Of a DNA stretch of 64,000 bases, positions 1 to 14,425 are shown piece by piece. Numbering within the stretch: the stretch's first letter is position 1; each line of letters begins with the position of its first letter. Below the pieces are notes generated by a model that was not told where the DNA came from, ran no database searches, and worked only from the letters and a program-made list of their open reading frames with translations. Both the position numbers and the translations under genes were made by a program. The DNA lies in assembly GCA_905178155.1 (NCBI GenBank), contig CAJINV010000004.1, positions 8,004,771 to 8,068,770 of the forward strand, read 5' to 3'. The DNA is from Amoebophrya sp. A120 (Eukaryota > Sar > Dinophyceae > Syndiniales > Amoebophryaceae).

Positions 1-699
1 GCAGGCGCCGGGCCCAGTAGGCTTGCTTAGTGTTCCACGACCCTTGATTGTTCTGCAACAGAAGGAAACTGGTGGCACAGGATGAAGTTAGGCTGGAATC
101 AGGGGGCTCAATATGCAAAGGGGATTGCCGGCCACCCTTAACCGGTAAGTTCCGACACGACTCCGGCTTATGATCCCAGTCCCCCCCCCCACCCTTTGCT
201 TCTGTTGCAGAATAAGTCAAGGAGTTGCACTAAGACCGCCACGCACAAACTAAACCTTTAAGTTGTCGCTGTGCCCCAGGTGGGTTGCCAGTCAGCAGTG
301 ACAAACAACTGGCCAATGGTTTGACAACTACGGTCCGCGGCACTTGCCTTTTTCGCCGGTGCCGCAGGTAAGGCACAAATGGTCCAGCCTCCCCTGTCTG
401 GGCGGGGTTGCGGCTTAAGGGAGAGTCTCGCCCCTTAACCAAAGGGGTACGTCGTCTCTTCCGTGAGAACAAAAACTTATGGCGTAAAATGGGTCGGGTC
501 CTGGATCGTTCTGTATGTTGGGCTGTCGCGCTCGGCTAGCTGGCCGGGCTGTACTGATCAGGTGTGGTGGGTAGCTCCCGACTGGTTGGTACTTTTATTG
601 GGGCGACTTGCCGTGGTAGCGCTCGGCTTTTGTATGATGAGGTCGCCGAAAGTGCCTCCTCGCCCACCCCCCCGGGGAGGGGATCCTTGACCTGTGGCG

Positions 700-700
<1 letters not shown>
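1..700. other. Unassigned sequence upstream of the first recognisable katanin exon
   Basis: I recognise no conserved protein in any frame here. The N-terminal exons of the katanin-like gene would be expected in or before this stretch but cannot be identified. It holds one inverted-repeat pair (separate entry) and a possible GT-AG pair (GGTAAGT near 144, TTGCAG near 210). Confidence 0.4.
51..212. repeat. Small element with 14-bp terminal inverted repeats
   Basis: TTCTGCAACAGAAG at 51-64 is the exact reverse complement of CTTCTGTTGCAGAA at 199-212. The 162-bp unit contains a poly-C run near 181-190. No convincing target duplication is seen. It could be a miniature transposon or a structured intron, since the right arm ends in a TTGCAG acceptor-like motif. 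Confidence 0.4.
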
Positions 701-5322
<4,622 letters not shown>

Positions 5323-5323
5323 T

Positions 5324-6768
5324 TAATATTACTATCTATTATATTCATGCGAAAAAAGAGGTCTACAGAGGATAGAAGAGAGGTGGCCGAGAGGTCAAAA
5401 AGAGGTGAAAAGAGGTCAAAAAGAGGTCCACAGAGGTGGAGAGGTGGCGCGGGAGGTCATTCGGGAGGGTGGCCGAGAGGTGGCGCGAGTATAGCCAGCC
5501 GAACCGGTCGCCCTAAAGCCGCGCCTATGGGGCCCGGAGGTGGCCGAGAGGGTCGGGAGAGGGTAAGCGAGAGGGGGACAGAGGTGCCGAGAGGTTGCGC
5601 GAATAAGGGCGAACCCCTCGCGCACCCTCTGGGCCACCTCTCGGCCACCTCTGTAGACCTCTACTGGCGAGTATAGCCGGATTATTAGCAACACCTCTCG
5701 GGAGAGGCCAAAAAGAGGGCTTGCGAGAGGGTAAAAAAGAACCGAATCCGCACGGCACGGGGCCGCTTTTGGTGGGACTGTTTCATGGCGCAGGCCCACA
5801 CCTCTCGCGCTACCCTCCCGCGCACTCTCTCGCGCACCCTCTCGCGGACCCTCTCGCGCGACCCTCTCGCGCGCACCGCTCGCGCCAACAGTTTCCGTCG
5901 GGAAGCCAATTGGCCGGGGGCGGGCGTGTGTGTGATCAACAAAGGGCAGCGCGGTCCGAGTTCTGCTTCGGCACCGATGCCGAGGCGGCTTCTCTTCGCC
6001 CCCAAGCTTCGCTGCAGCTGCTCCCTGCGCATAGCGCCTGAAGGCGCGGGAAGCGCGCAGGAGGCCCTGCGGGTTGACATGGCGCAAACCGGCGCCGATA
6101 CTTCCTTCGATCTGTCACGCTGTCCGTAAAGCCCTGTCGTTGTGGCTCGATCCGCAAATAGTCCTGCCCCGCCCCAACAGCCTTGCGCCCCGGCGTCAGC
6201 CGGGGCATGGCTGGTATTTATATATGGAAGAAAACGGGGCTGGAGAGGGTACGGTAGAGGTTGGGGAGAGGTTTTATAGAGGTAAAATAGAGGGTCGGGC
6301 AAAGTGAGAGGGTCGGGGAGAGGTAAAGCGAGAGGTAGCGGAGAGGTTGGGGAGAGGGTGCGTAGTATGTACGCCCTTACAGCGCGGCTATACGCGCGCA
6401 GAGGTTGGGGAGAGGTCAAGTAGAGGGTAGGGGAAGAGGGTGTAGAGGGTCGGAGAGGGTGCGTAGTATAGGGCGACCCTCTAGGCGACCCTCTACCCCG
6501 ACCCTCTCCGGGATCCTCTATTTTACCTCTCGACGGACCCTCTCGGGACCTCTCCGACCCTCTCCCGGACCCTCTCCCGGACCCTCTCCGGGACCCTCTC
6601 CGAACCTCTCCCGGACCCGGACATGAGATACTATACTATCATGGAGAGGGCAAGAGAGGGTCAAGATTCCAATGGTCCAAGATGGCAGAGACCCGACTCC
6701 AATCCAGATTCCAAACCAGAGGGCAGAGACCCGACTCCAATGGTCCAGGGAACCTCATCTTGACCCTC
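5324..6768. repeat. GAGAGGT / ACCTCTC low-complexity block
   Basis: Runs of AGAGGTC/GAGAGGG on the + strand (5346-5720, 6235-6470) alternate with the complementary ACCCTCTC runs (5800-5880, 6470-6615), so the block can fold on itself. A GC-rich, non-repetitive insert occupies about 5890-6220. The tail 6655-6760 has short direct repeats (CAGAGACCCGACTCCAATGG-like). ORFs here follow composition only. Confidence 0.8.
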
Positions 6769-6804
6769 ATGAATCCTGGACCAATGAGTTCGGGACAAGA
6801 TGAT
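6769..6804 (+). repeat. 36-bp direct repeat, copy 2
   Basis: Exact copy of the last 36 bp around the katanin stop codon. It marks the right border of the repeat block, as a large target duplication or unequal-exchange junction would. Confidence 0.95.
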
Positions 6805-7897
6805 ACTATACTATGGTAAATTCGACATCATGCAAAATTATCATCACATCTCGACATGCGAAAGGAACGCTCGTGGAAAAGAATTTTTGCGAACCTGACA
6901 GAGATTTTTTATTGAGTGCGCTGCAATACAAAATAAAATCTCAGCCGGTACAACTACTACTTACTGTACCATAGTCGTGCTTGTGGTACTTAGGGTCATA
7001 CGAAGATCATATTGATCTGTGTGTTCTATGCCGAGCAGTCTGATAGCAGTTTGTATAAGGTCGAGACGAAAATTACGTAAATACAATCGTGGATGAAGAA
7101 TTTTCGGTCGAAAAAAAAAATGGCGGAAATGATTACTAGAATAGTAAAGCTCGTGCTGCAGGTCCACAAATCGCGTTGTGGAGAAAATGATGAAGATCCT
7201 CGACCTGTGAAGATGATGAATCCAAATAGTAAAAAGCCCTAAAATGAAAAATCGCAATCGGTATTGAATAAAACGCGACTTCTGCCCGGATGAGCCGTGT
7301 AAGCCCCACGATCTCGTGTTGCAAGGATGTAAAATACCCCTTCACCCGTCGGTACGTGTACTGTCACCACCAGTGGCATCTATGTATAAGTAGGAGACGC
7401 CGACATACTACAAATTCATTTTCAACGACGTGCGGCCATCATCTTGTTCGGTAATTACGGATTATATTTCAACACGACCGGGAGAAGTTCTACTTCTTTT
7501 CAACATCTCCACGGCCACACAGCAGCCCGACTACTAGACAAAACGGTGGAAGCACCTCCAATCATATTGCCTGGAGCGGCTCTACTTTCCCCCATAATCA
7601 TACTAGCCGTCAGTTGTTGCAGTTGTCATAGGCACTACATAACTGTCGTTTCTTCTATCGAGACGGAACTCCTGCGCCTAGGTTTTATTTGAATCTACTA
7701 GTAGCTGACGACCTTCATTATCGTTCTGAGTGTTGACCACAACTAAGTATTTGAAGATACTACGCCTTGTTGTACAATTTGTTCACTGAAGAACTCGCAC
7801 ATTACATTCAATTTTCTGCCCTCCCTGCTCTTCGCACACCTCTACTAGACCAAACTAAGTAGACCTGATTCCGAGAAATTATAACTACTTGAAAAAA
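6805..7897. other. Spacer upstream of RING-like gene R1
   Basis: No gene recognised. The part at about 7090-7300 (fragments such as GAAATGATTACTAGAAT, AGATCCTCGACCTGTGA and GCAATCGGTATTGAA) recurs in diverged form upstream of R2-R5. The last 140 bp (TTGTTCACTGAAGAAC, CTCTTCGCACACCTCTACTA) match the leader of R2 closely and are the likely promoter and 5' UTR. Confidence 0.6.
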
Positions 7898-8144
7898 ATG
7901 AAGATGCTGCTCCCCTGTACAATTTCCTCGCGCTTTTCTTGTTCGTACCCGGCAGCTCGCCTGCGTCACGCTGTTTTCGTGGCGATGGCCTTCGCATGCT
8001 TTTCTCTGTCCGTCCTTGGTCCTGTTGCGCACGCACTCCAGCTTCAGGCACGACCGAGTCGGGACGGGCAGGAACCTTTCTTGCAAGTGCACGCGGCTCC
8101 TTCTGGTGCTCCCGGCGGTGGTGAAGATGGTGGACGGGGTGTAG

Positions 8145-8457
8145 TATTCTCTGCCAAAATGTCTGTGTCAGAGTCCTGCTCGTCTGGAAACTCACTACTA
8201 TAAACTGTTTTTAGTTGGCGTTGGTCGTGAAGAGCGGTAAAGTACGCACAGGGGGTTATAAGCATGAAACATTTTTTCCCGTCTGTGTCCTGCACCTGCT
8301 GGAAAATAAGTATTTCGAATTACAATTTGCGTTTTTGCACGACAGGCATAAGGGGTATCCTATTATTTTATCAATGACAAAGGAAGCTAAGAAATGTATC
8401 TAGGCAAGCGTGACGAAATTTGCGATCTTCCTGACCCAGACATGCTTGCAGTGGATA
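8145..8457. mobile_element. IE1-variant introner, R1 intron 1
   Basis: TIRs TATTCTCTGCCAAAATGTCT and GACATGCTTGCAGTGGATA. It lies at the same site as the R2 intron at 12681, so it predates the R1/R2 duplication. The in-frame cut is 8144-8458 (GRGV to DSGPSTDG). Confidence 0.8.
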
Positions 8458-8651
8458 TGATTCAGGTCCAAGCACAGACGGAATCCCCCCGGCGGTCGCG
8501 GCTGTGCGCGCCAGTGAAGAGGCCCTCCAGGGCGGTGAACGATGTCTCATCTGCTTTGATGACGGAATTCCGGCACACCGCATGAAGCAAATGTGTAGAG
8601 CAGTGACAAGCGCCGGAGACCCGAAGCCACATTTTGTATGCGTGGATTGTG

Positions 8652-8808
8652 TATCCTGTGCAAAAGTATCGTACTCCTCGTACTAATTGCAATCATGCAT
8701 AACAAATCTTGTTTCTTAGCAAAATCAGCATTACAAATTCCATTTTTCCTTCTGGAAAAATTTGTGTTGCGATTTATACTACCTAGTGCGATACTGTTGC
8801 AATGCATA
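8652..8808. mobile_element. IE2 introner inside the R1 RING-like finger
   Basis: TIRs TATCCTGTGCAAAAGTATCG and CGATACTGTTGCAATGCATA. Perfect TSD TTGTG at 8647-8651 and 8809-8813. Paralogue R5 is uninterrupted at this point (VPCAGECRKKW). Confidence 0.9.
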
Positions 8809-8891
8809 TTGTGCACAGCAGTGGGTCAGGCAGTAGTCGGTCTGCCCCGTCTGCCGCGATCCGTCAGTGCTGCAGCGGGAACACGCCCGAG

Positions 8892-9332
8892 TATCCTGTG
8901 TGAAAAACGGGGCCCCCAGTATTCCACCCGGCTTGGTCGTTCAACACATAGTACGCACGATTGGACGCATCTTGATGCCTAACATGGCGCCCTTGTAGTT
9001 GTTGTCCACCGTCGCACAGCCCCATATGACGAGGCGTTTGTGATCATTGGTAAAAAGATCCTGCCACGCTCTAACCTGTCGTGCTCGTGCAAATGAAAAC
9101 TATTTATACAGTGTGTATTTGGGGACTACAAGTAGAAGATCCTCAAGATCATGATCTACTTCCAAGTGCAACGATGTTGACGCCACGTGACATTACGTCG
9201 TCGCTTAGATGATGTGGAACAAGCTACTTTTCACTACATGTCTTCTGTGCGGAGAATTTCTTTCTATTTGTTTCTCATCTTCAGTCCTATGATCTATGGG
9301 GAGATGAATTATGGGCCCACGTGTTTCCACAG
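8892..9332. mobile_element. IE3 introner, R1
   Basis: Starts TATCCTGTGTGAAAAACGGG and ends GTGTTTCCACAG followed by GATC. The shared R2 position (13668-14144) shows it predates the duplication. The acceptor side ends in CAG. Confidence 0.78.
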
Positions 9333-9389
9333 GATCAACAGCGGAGCAGCTTCGGCGGGACCGCGGATGGGAAGAACGCCATCCCGATG

Positions 9390-9653
9390 TATATCAAATG
9401 CAAAAATGTCTGGGTCTGGAGTTTTGCCGGGTTTGTCATGCATATTTTGCATGACCCAGGATGTCTGTAATGCACGGCGTCGCGTCACAAATTTTTAGCG
9501 GGCTTCCTGATGCCTACTCCGCATGACAAATGCCCTCCCCGCGTAGCACAAACTAGACTCCTCTTGCTAGGCATGCCATAAAAATTTTTTAAGCGTCTAA
9601 AGTTAGCATCACAAGTTCCAACCTTCCAGACCCAGACATTTTTGCATTTCATA
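9390..9653. mobile_element. IE1 introner, R1 only
   Basis: TIRs TATCAAATGCAAAAATGTCT and ACATTTTTGCATTTCATA. Flanks share ATG. R2 is continuous at the corresponding codons (DPNEALCC), so this insertion is specific to R1. Confidence 0.85.
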
Positions 9654-10204
9654 ATGTAGTTGCCGAATTAGAAAATGAGCCATCCGCCCGATTTCATGTG
9701 ACCGAAACGGGGATCGGTCTTATCGCGAGCGGAGCTGCGGCTGTCTTCATGGGCGCAGCCGGAGCTGGGCCCCCTGGCTGGTGCGTCTACTGCGGGGCCG
9801 CTAGTGCAACCGTTGGCGGAATCGCGATAGTATGCGACTGTTCGCGCAGGTGTCGCCAGCAGCGCTTCTACCAACCAAAGCAAGGCTGCACACCGCTCGT
9901 GGTCACATCACGGCTAGCTATGTTATACACGATGTTGACTGCTGGGCCGCTACTCGGCACCAACAAAACTAGCGAAGTTACTTTGTGGCGCCACGATTTG
10001 TATGAAATTATTACCTCTGCTCGTCTGCGTTTCCATTTCCTTCCCGCAGCAAGTAGGCAAAAAAATTCAACGTCATACGTAATTCTGCCGCGTCTGCTCG
10101 TTTTATTGGGGCTAGATGTCAAGCTCGATGATGGAATGTTTCGCGCTAGTAGATTTCAAGGACGATGATCTCGGATCAGCACGGATGTGTGACCGTGACG
10201 ACGA

Positions 10205-10263
10205 CCAAGCTAGAAGAACAAAGCAAGTGTACTTAGTACACATTCTTTGTTCTTCTAGCTTGG
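10205..10263. repeat. Palindromic hairpin, 19-bp perfect arms
   Basis: CCAAGCTAGAAGAACAAAG at 10205-10223 is the exact inverse of 10245-10263. The 21-nt loop holds a second small palindrome (TGTACTTAGTACA). R2 lacks it at the equivalent place, so it is probably a young insertion. Confidence 0.85.
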
Positions 10264-10696
10264 TTGTGGTCGTGGGACGAGTGGTGTACAGCTTTTCTGC
10301 AGTTGGACAACCCGCAAGACGAGTTCAGACACGGGAGTGCCGCCGCGAGGCAGCTGCGGCTGCGGCCCCGGGCCCGGTCCGCCGAGAGGCGCCGCCAAGA
10401 GGCGCCGCCAATGCAGCAGCAAATGCAGGGCCCACAGGGTCAGGGAGCGGCAGCCCGCCCGCCAACTCAGCAGCAAATGTTGCCCGACCGCCAACCTCAG
10501 GATCCGGCGCGGCCGGATCATGTACTTCCGGGGGCGTGGCTGTGATCGTGGACTAGACTAAGTACCGACATCGCTCGACCGGCGTGATGAAAGGTACTAA
10601 AGCTGCGAAAGATGATTTGGTGGCAGCTCTGAGGGCATTTTTACCGGGTACTGCTCTACAAAAATCTCGGCACGCATCGTCCCAGACCGTATGTTA

Positions 10697-10958
10697 TATA
10701 AAATGCAAATATATCTGGGTCTGGAAGGTTCCGAGACTTGTCATGCAGATTTTCCCTGATCCACGTCGTCTGGAATGCAGGACCTAGCATGACAGATTCT
10801 GTGAGATCCCTATCATGCCTATGCTGCATGAGAAACTTCCTCTCAACTTCGTCAAAAGTGGACAACTTTTGGCATTCATGCAACACAGATTTTTGCATGA
10901 TCCAGAATTAGCATTACAAGTTGCAACCTTCCAGACCCAGACATATTTGCAATGCATA
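10697..10958. mobile_element. IE1 introner in the 3' region of R1
   Basis: Starts TATAAAATGCAAATATATCT and ends CATATTTGCAATGCATA. R2 reads through uninterrupted at the same place (CATCGTCCCAGATCCTATGC then ACGTGTAGAGGTCATGTC near 15060), giving an approximate empty site. Confidence 0.85.
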
Positions 10959-12433
10959 CTTTATGCTGGAAGACCATGTCGACGTCCCCACGAGGACAGC
11001 ATAATTGAATACTTTTTATATATGAGATCAAAAAGCACGGTAGGATTTTTACGACATTACCAAATCACAATTTCAAAAAAAAGTGCCCCCGGCAGTGTAT
11101 GATTTATTGCAAGTAAGAACCGAACCAGTATGAAAACTAGAACTCCTAGAAGCCCTAGCTGCAACCCTCGGCGGCCACTTGGGTTGTAGATCATTAATTT
11201 CTGGCACTGAAGTCGACACTATCTAATATATGTAGTATTGTGCCCGCTTGAGAAGAAATACAAGCGAGCACCAACTCCGAGCAGTAGAGATCATTTATGC
11301 GTCGCCTGAGGTCGGACGTGTTGTTGCATTCCACGCACGAAAACTTTATGGAATCCTTCACAGGCGCCTCCCTCGTCTTTTTGACATATATGGGGAGCAT
11401 AAAAAACGTGCGGAGTCAGACAGTGGATCAAGCTCCGGCAACGACCTCTACTTAAGTGCCGCAGCAACGGCAGTGCCACGCCTTTTCTCCAATGATTCTG
11501 TTCCATTTCTTGTGCCTTGTGTTCTTCCGGTCGTCGGCCCTCTTGCGTCCTTGCAGCTCCTGGTGTACCGTTGACAACATATTTTCAGCAGTTTGTCGTA
11601 CCAAGATCAAATGAAGAGCGGAGGCATAAAAGAAACGCTTCCTCGGAAAAATCATGGAGGAAATGATCACTAAAATATACTTACGCCGTCCCTCGTGCCG
11701 CTGGTTCACTTGATGTTAGGAGAAAATGGCCAAGATCCTCGACTTGTGATGATAAAGTTAAAGCGAAATGAAAATCCCAAATGAAAATAAGTTGCAAAAA
11801 TGAAAATCGGTATTGAAAATAAAAACGACATCTCTCCGGAAGAACACGGGTAGTTTAGAAGAGAAGACATCGGCATAGACCACGTAGAGTGTCGGCAAAT
11901 TACACGTCGGTCTCCACAGAACAAAGGCTCCGCTCCTGTCGGAGGTGAATTGGTTACTAGAACGCGCGTCTTCGGTTGATGTCCTGAATTCTCCAGAGAA
12001 GTACTGCATCTCGCAGTACGTTGGATGGTTGATTGCTGACACATGAAGACTCGGTTAGTACAGTCGGGGGCTGGGGCGGCACAGCTTCCATGAATGTGAA
12101 TCTCGGAGATTCTAACAGCAAGCGCCACAGTTCCAACGAAAAAACTCTGCACCCTAACAACCTCTAGACCACACCCTTAAACCAACAGCCAACCGCTTAA
12201 ACTAGCACCAACCTGAGAAAGCTCCAACCTGGCTGCTACAAACACTTGTTAAGCGCGTAAATTTTGAACAGCCTATAGTATAATTTGGCATACCTACACC
12301 TTGTACAATTTTTGTTCACTGAAGAACCCACACATCACATTCAATTTTCTGTTCGCCCTCCTCTTCGCACACCTCTACTAAACCAAACTAGACCTGATTA
12401 CAAGCACTGTAAAAAAGCACTTGAAAATATAAA

Positions 12434-14425
12434 ATGAAGATGATGCCACCCTGTAGTATTTCCTCGCGCCGGTCTTGTTCGTCGTACCCGGAAGCTCGGC
12501 TGCGTCAGGCTGTTTCCGTGGCGATGGCCTTGGCAAGCTTTTCCCTGTCCGCCCTCGGTCCTGTTGCGCACGCACTCCAGCTTCAGGTACGAGCGGGTCG
12601 GGACGGGCAGGCACCTTTCTTGCAAGTGGAGGCGGCCGCTTCTGCTCCCGGCGGTGGTGGTGGTGGTGGACGGGCTGTAATATTCTCTGCAAAAATGTCT
12701 ATGTCAAGGTCCTGCTCTATCGCAAGAAAAAAGTGTTACAGCTACACACTGTGTTGCAGGCCAAGCAAGACAGACCAGCTCTGTCATGTCGGATATGCAC
12801 AGGAGCTTCGTTTCATAGGCGTTCTCCCTTAGGATTTCCGCATTGCAAGTTTTCTCTCTCATGCAGACAAATTTGTGTTGCTGAATTGACAACAAATGTG
12901 TAACTGTAACACTTTTTTCGTAGGATATGCTCCGGAAACTCACCACTATAAGTGTTAGCTGGTCGTGGAGAGCGGTAAAGTATGCACAGGTAAAAAGCAT
13001 GAAACATTTTATAGTGTCTGTGTCCTGCTGGAAAATATTTCGGATTACAAGAAATACAATTTGCGTTTTTGCACGACAGGCATAAGGAGTATATATGTTG
13101 TAAATGACAAAGCCACATTTGCCAGGCGAGCGTCACGAAATTTGCAGCGATCTTCCTGATCCAGACATGTTTGCAGTGGATATAAGTCAGGTCCAAGCAT
13201 AGACGGAGTCCCCCCGGCGGCCGCGGCTGTGACCAACACTGAGGCGCGTGAGTGTTGGATTTGTCACGGTGAATTTACTAGGGACAACGGCCCATTCCGC
13301 ACGTGTTTTCACCGAAATAGTGACGGGACGGGCCATGATGCCCACCAGAGCTGTGCTCGAACATGGTGTGCAACTCAGGGGGCCGACCGGAGACGGGACC
13401 AACCGAGGTGCTTCTGCAGGCGGCCAATGCGAATCGAGAGCGATGCTAGTATAGTTATGCAAAAATAAATGAGGATTATCATGCTCCCTGAGGTTAGTGC
13501 CATGCAAAAATATAAACAAGGTTTATCAAGTGCTATTTTTATTTTTGCGTATCAATGCTCATATCCGAAAAATATTACTAGTTATCCGTAATGGCAAGTG
13601 CTATGCAAAAATAAAACCTTGAGTATCATTCAAAAATAAACAGGGGATCAGCAACTCGCTGCCCGAGTATCCTCTGGAAAAACGAGGTCCCCAGGATCCC
13701 CGGCTTGGTCAATCAGATACGCACGGTTCACCGCAGCATGCGTAAAATGTCGTTCTTGTTTGTAGTCCAACGCACAGCTGCCCCATGCGAGGCGTTTGTG
13801 ATAGGTAAGTAGAAGTACTTACAACAGCGATCCTTCTGCCATGCTCTAACCGGTCTAGCCGGTGGTCGTGGTCGTCCTCGTCGTGCAAATGCAAATTATA
13901 CGAAAATAGATTCTACAGCATTTTGGATACTAACGGTAGTAGATGCAGCGGGCATGCCCAAGATCAGCTGTTGTGCAGCTGGGTCTACAACTTCTACGGC
14001 TGACAATGAGAGTGACGTCATGTGACATGACATCATCGTTATAGATGTCGTGCTGGAAGACATCATTTATATCTTCTGTGCAGAGTAGAAATATTTGTTT
14101 CGCTATTTCATCAGGGGAAAAAATGGGACCGAGTTTTTCCACAGGATCAAGCTTGCAGCAGATTCAGCGGGACTACCCAGATTTACGGGCAAGGGACCCC
14201 AATGAAGCCCTTTGTTGCGCCACTCTCGGGGCGATGGGTGCATTCGCCTCCACCGCGGCTGCCATGGCTTTGCACTCCGTCCCTTGTGGGGTCGCTGGTG
14301 TCACCATTGGCGGAGCCTGTATGGTCGGCTGCTCGTGCAAGCAGCGCCACGATGACCGCTTCTACCAACCGGAACAAGGCTGCACACCTCTCGTGGTCAC
14401 TGTCACACCGCGGCTAGCCATATAG
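12434..14425 (+). CDS. R2: RING-like secreted/membrane protein
   Basis: Proposed exons 12434-12679, 13184-13449, about 13645-13667, 14145-14425, giving 271 residues in one frame. The N-terminus has a signal sequence (AVSVAMALASFSLSALG) ending AHA before LQLQ, so cleavage there is likely. A Gly-rich linker follows, then a zinc-finger-like domain: CWIC, C at FRTCFH, SDGTGHDAHQSC with two histidines, a CARTWC motif, and CFCRRPM. After it come an amphipathic stretch (QQIQRDYPDLRARD) and a hydrophobic Ala/Gly/Cys-rich segment (TLGAMGAFASTAAAMAL), then tail QPEQGCTPLVV and TAG. The first intron carries a second introner inside it. I infer a type-I membrane or secreted protein; E3 activity is not established. 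R3 is the nearest match in the finger, R1 in the flanks. Confidence 0.68.
12681..13182. mobile_element. IE1-variant introner, R2 intron 1 (host of a nested element)
   Basis: TIRs TATTCTCTGCAAAAATGTCT and AGACATGTTTGCAGTGGATA. Same site and interior as 8145-8457 in R1, but longer because of the insertion at 12718-12927. Confidence 0.85.
12718..12927. mobile_element. IE5 introner nested in an IE1 introner
   Basis: TIRs TATCGCAAGAAAAAAGTGTT and AACACTTTTTTCGTAGGATA. Perfect TSD TGCTC at 12713-12717 and 12928-12932. The orthologous intron of R1 has the unoccupied sequence TCCTGCTCGTCTGGAAACTC with a single TGCTC. Confidence 0.93.
13450..13644. repeat. Intron of R2 with repeated GCAAAAATAAA motifs
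   Basis: ATGCAAAAATA-type motifs recur about four times, one inverted, each near a TATCA word, at 40-90 bp spacing. Removal joins the finger exon to DQQLAARG. TIRs are not evident, so it may be a decayed or different intron type; borders are approximate. Confidence 0.45.
13668..14144. mobile_element. IE3 introner, R2
   Basis: Starts TATCCTCTGGAAAAACGAGG and ends CCGAGTTTTTCCACAG. Same position as the R1 copy at 8892-9332, and its interior matches that copy. Confidence 0.78.

Larger units (their letters stand above)
7898..10168 (+). pseudogene. R1: RING-like secreted/membrane protein with in-frame TAG (probable pseudogene)
   Basis: Proposed exons 7898-8143, 8459-8651, 8814-8891, 9333-9389, 9657-10168, keeping one frame (361 codons). 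The product has a signal sequence (AVFVAMAFACFSLSVLG) ending AHA before LQLQ, a Gly/Pro-rich linker, then a RING-like finger: CLIC, C at RMKQMC, 11 residues to PHFVC and VDC, and CPVC. A Gly/Ala-rich hydrophobic part (LIASGAAAVFMGAAGAG) and a Cys-containing tail QPKQGCTPLVV follow. A TAG at 8834-8836 sits in frame between WVRQ and SVCPVC, inside the finger and before its last cysteine pair, so a normal product would be truncated. The downstream frame is otherwise open. Alternatives are recent pseudogenisation, readthrough or recoding (stop reassignment has been reported in some Amoebophrya), or a mis-drawn exon. The start is the first ATG after the conserved leader; a TTG nine bases upstream is ignored. 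R2 is its closest relative. Confidence 0.6.
10169..12433. other. R1 downstream region and R2 upstream spacer
   Basis: The region 10250-10560 resembles the R2 segment 14750-14930 (GTGTACAGCTTTTCTGCAGTTGGA) and reads as a Gln/Ala/Arg-rich peptide ending in a QQQM motif. It could be a further exon or 3' UTR. 10980-11260 matches 15100-15540 of R2. 11640-11830 is the recurring spacer module (CCTCGACTTGTGATGA, AAAATCGGTATTGAAAATAA). Minus-strand ORFs exist here but are not supported. Confidence 0.55.

Noticed and set aside
9187-9498. Separate ORF within R1
   Set aside because: It lies mostly inside the IE3 and IE1 introners of R1 and does not match any paralogue.
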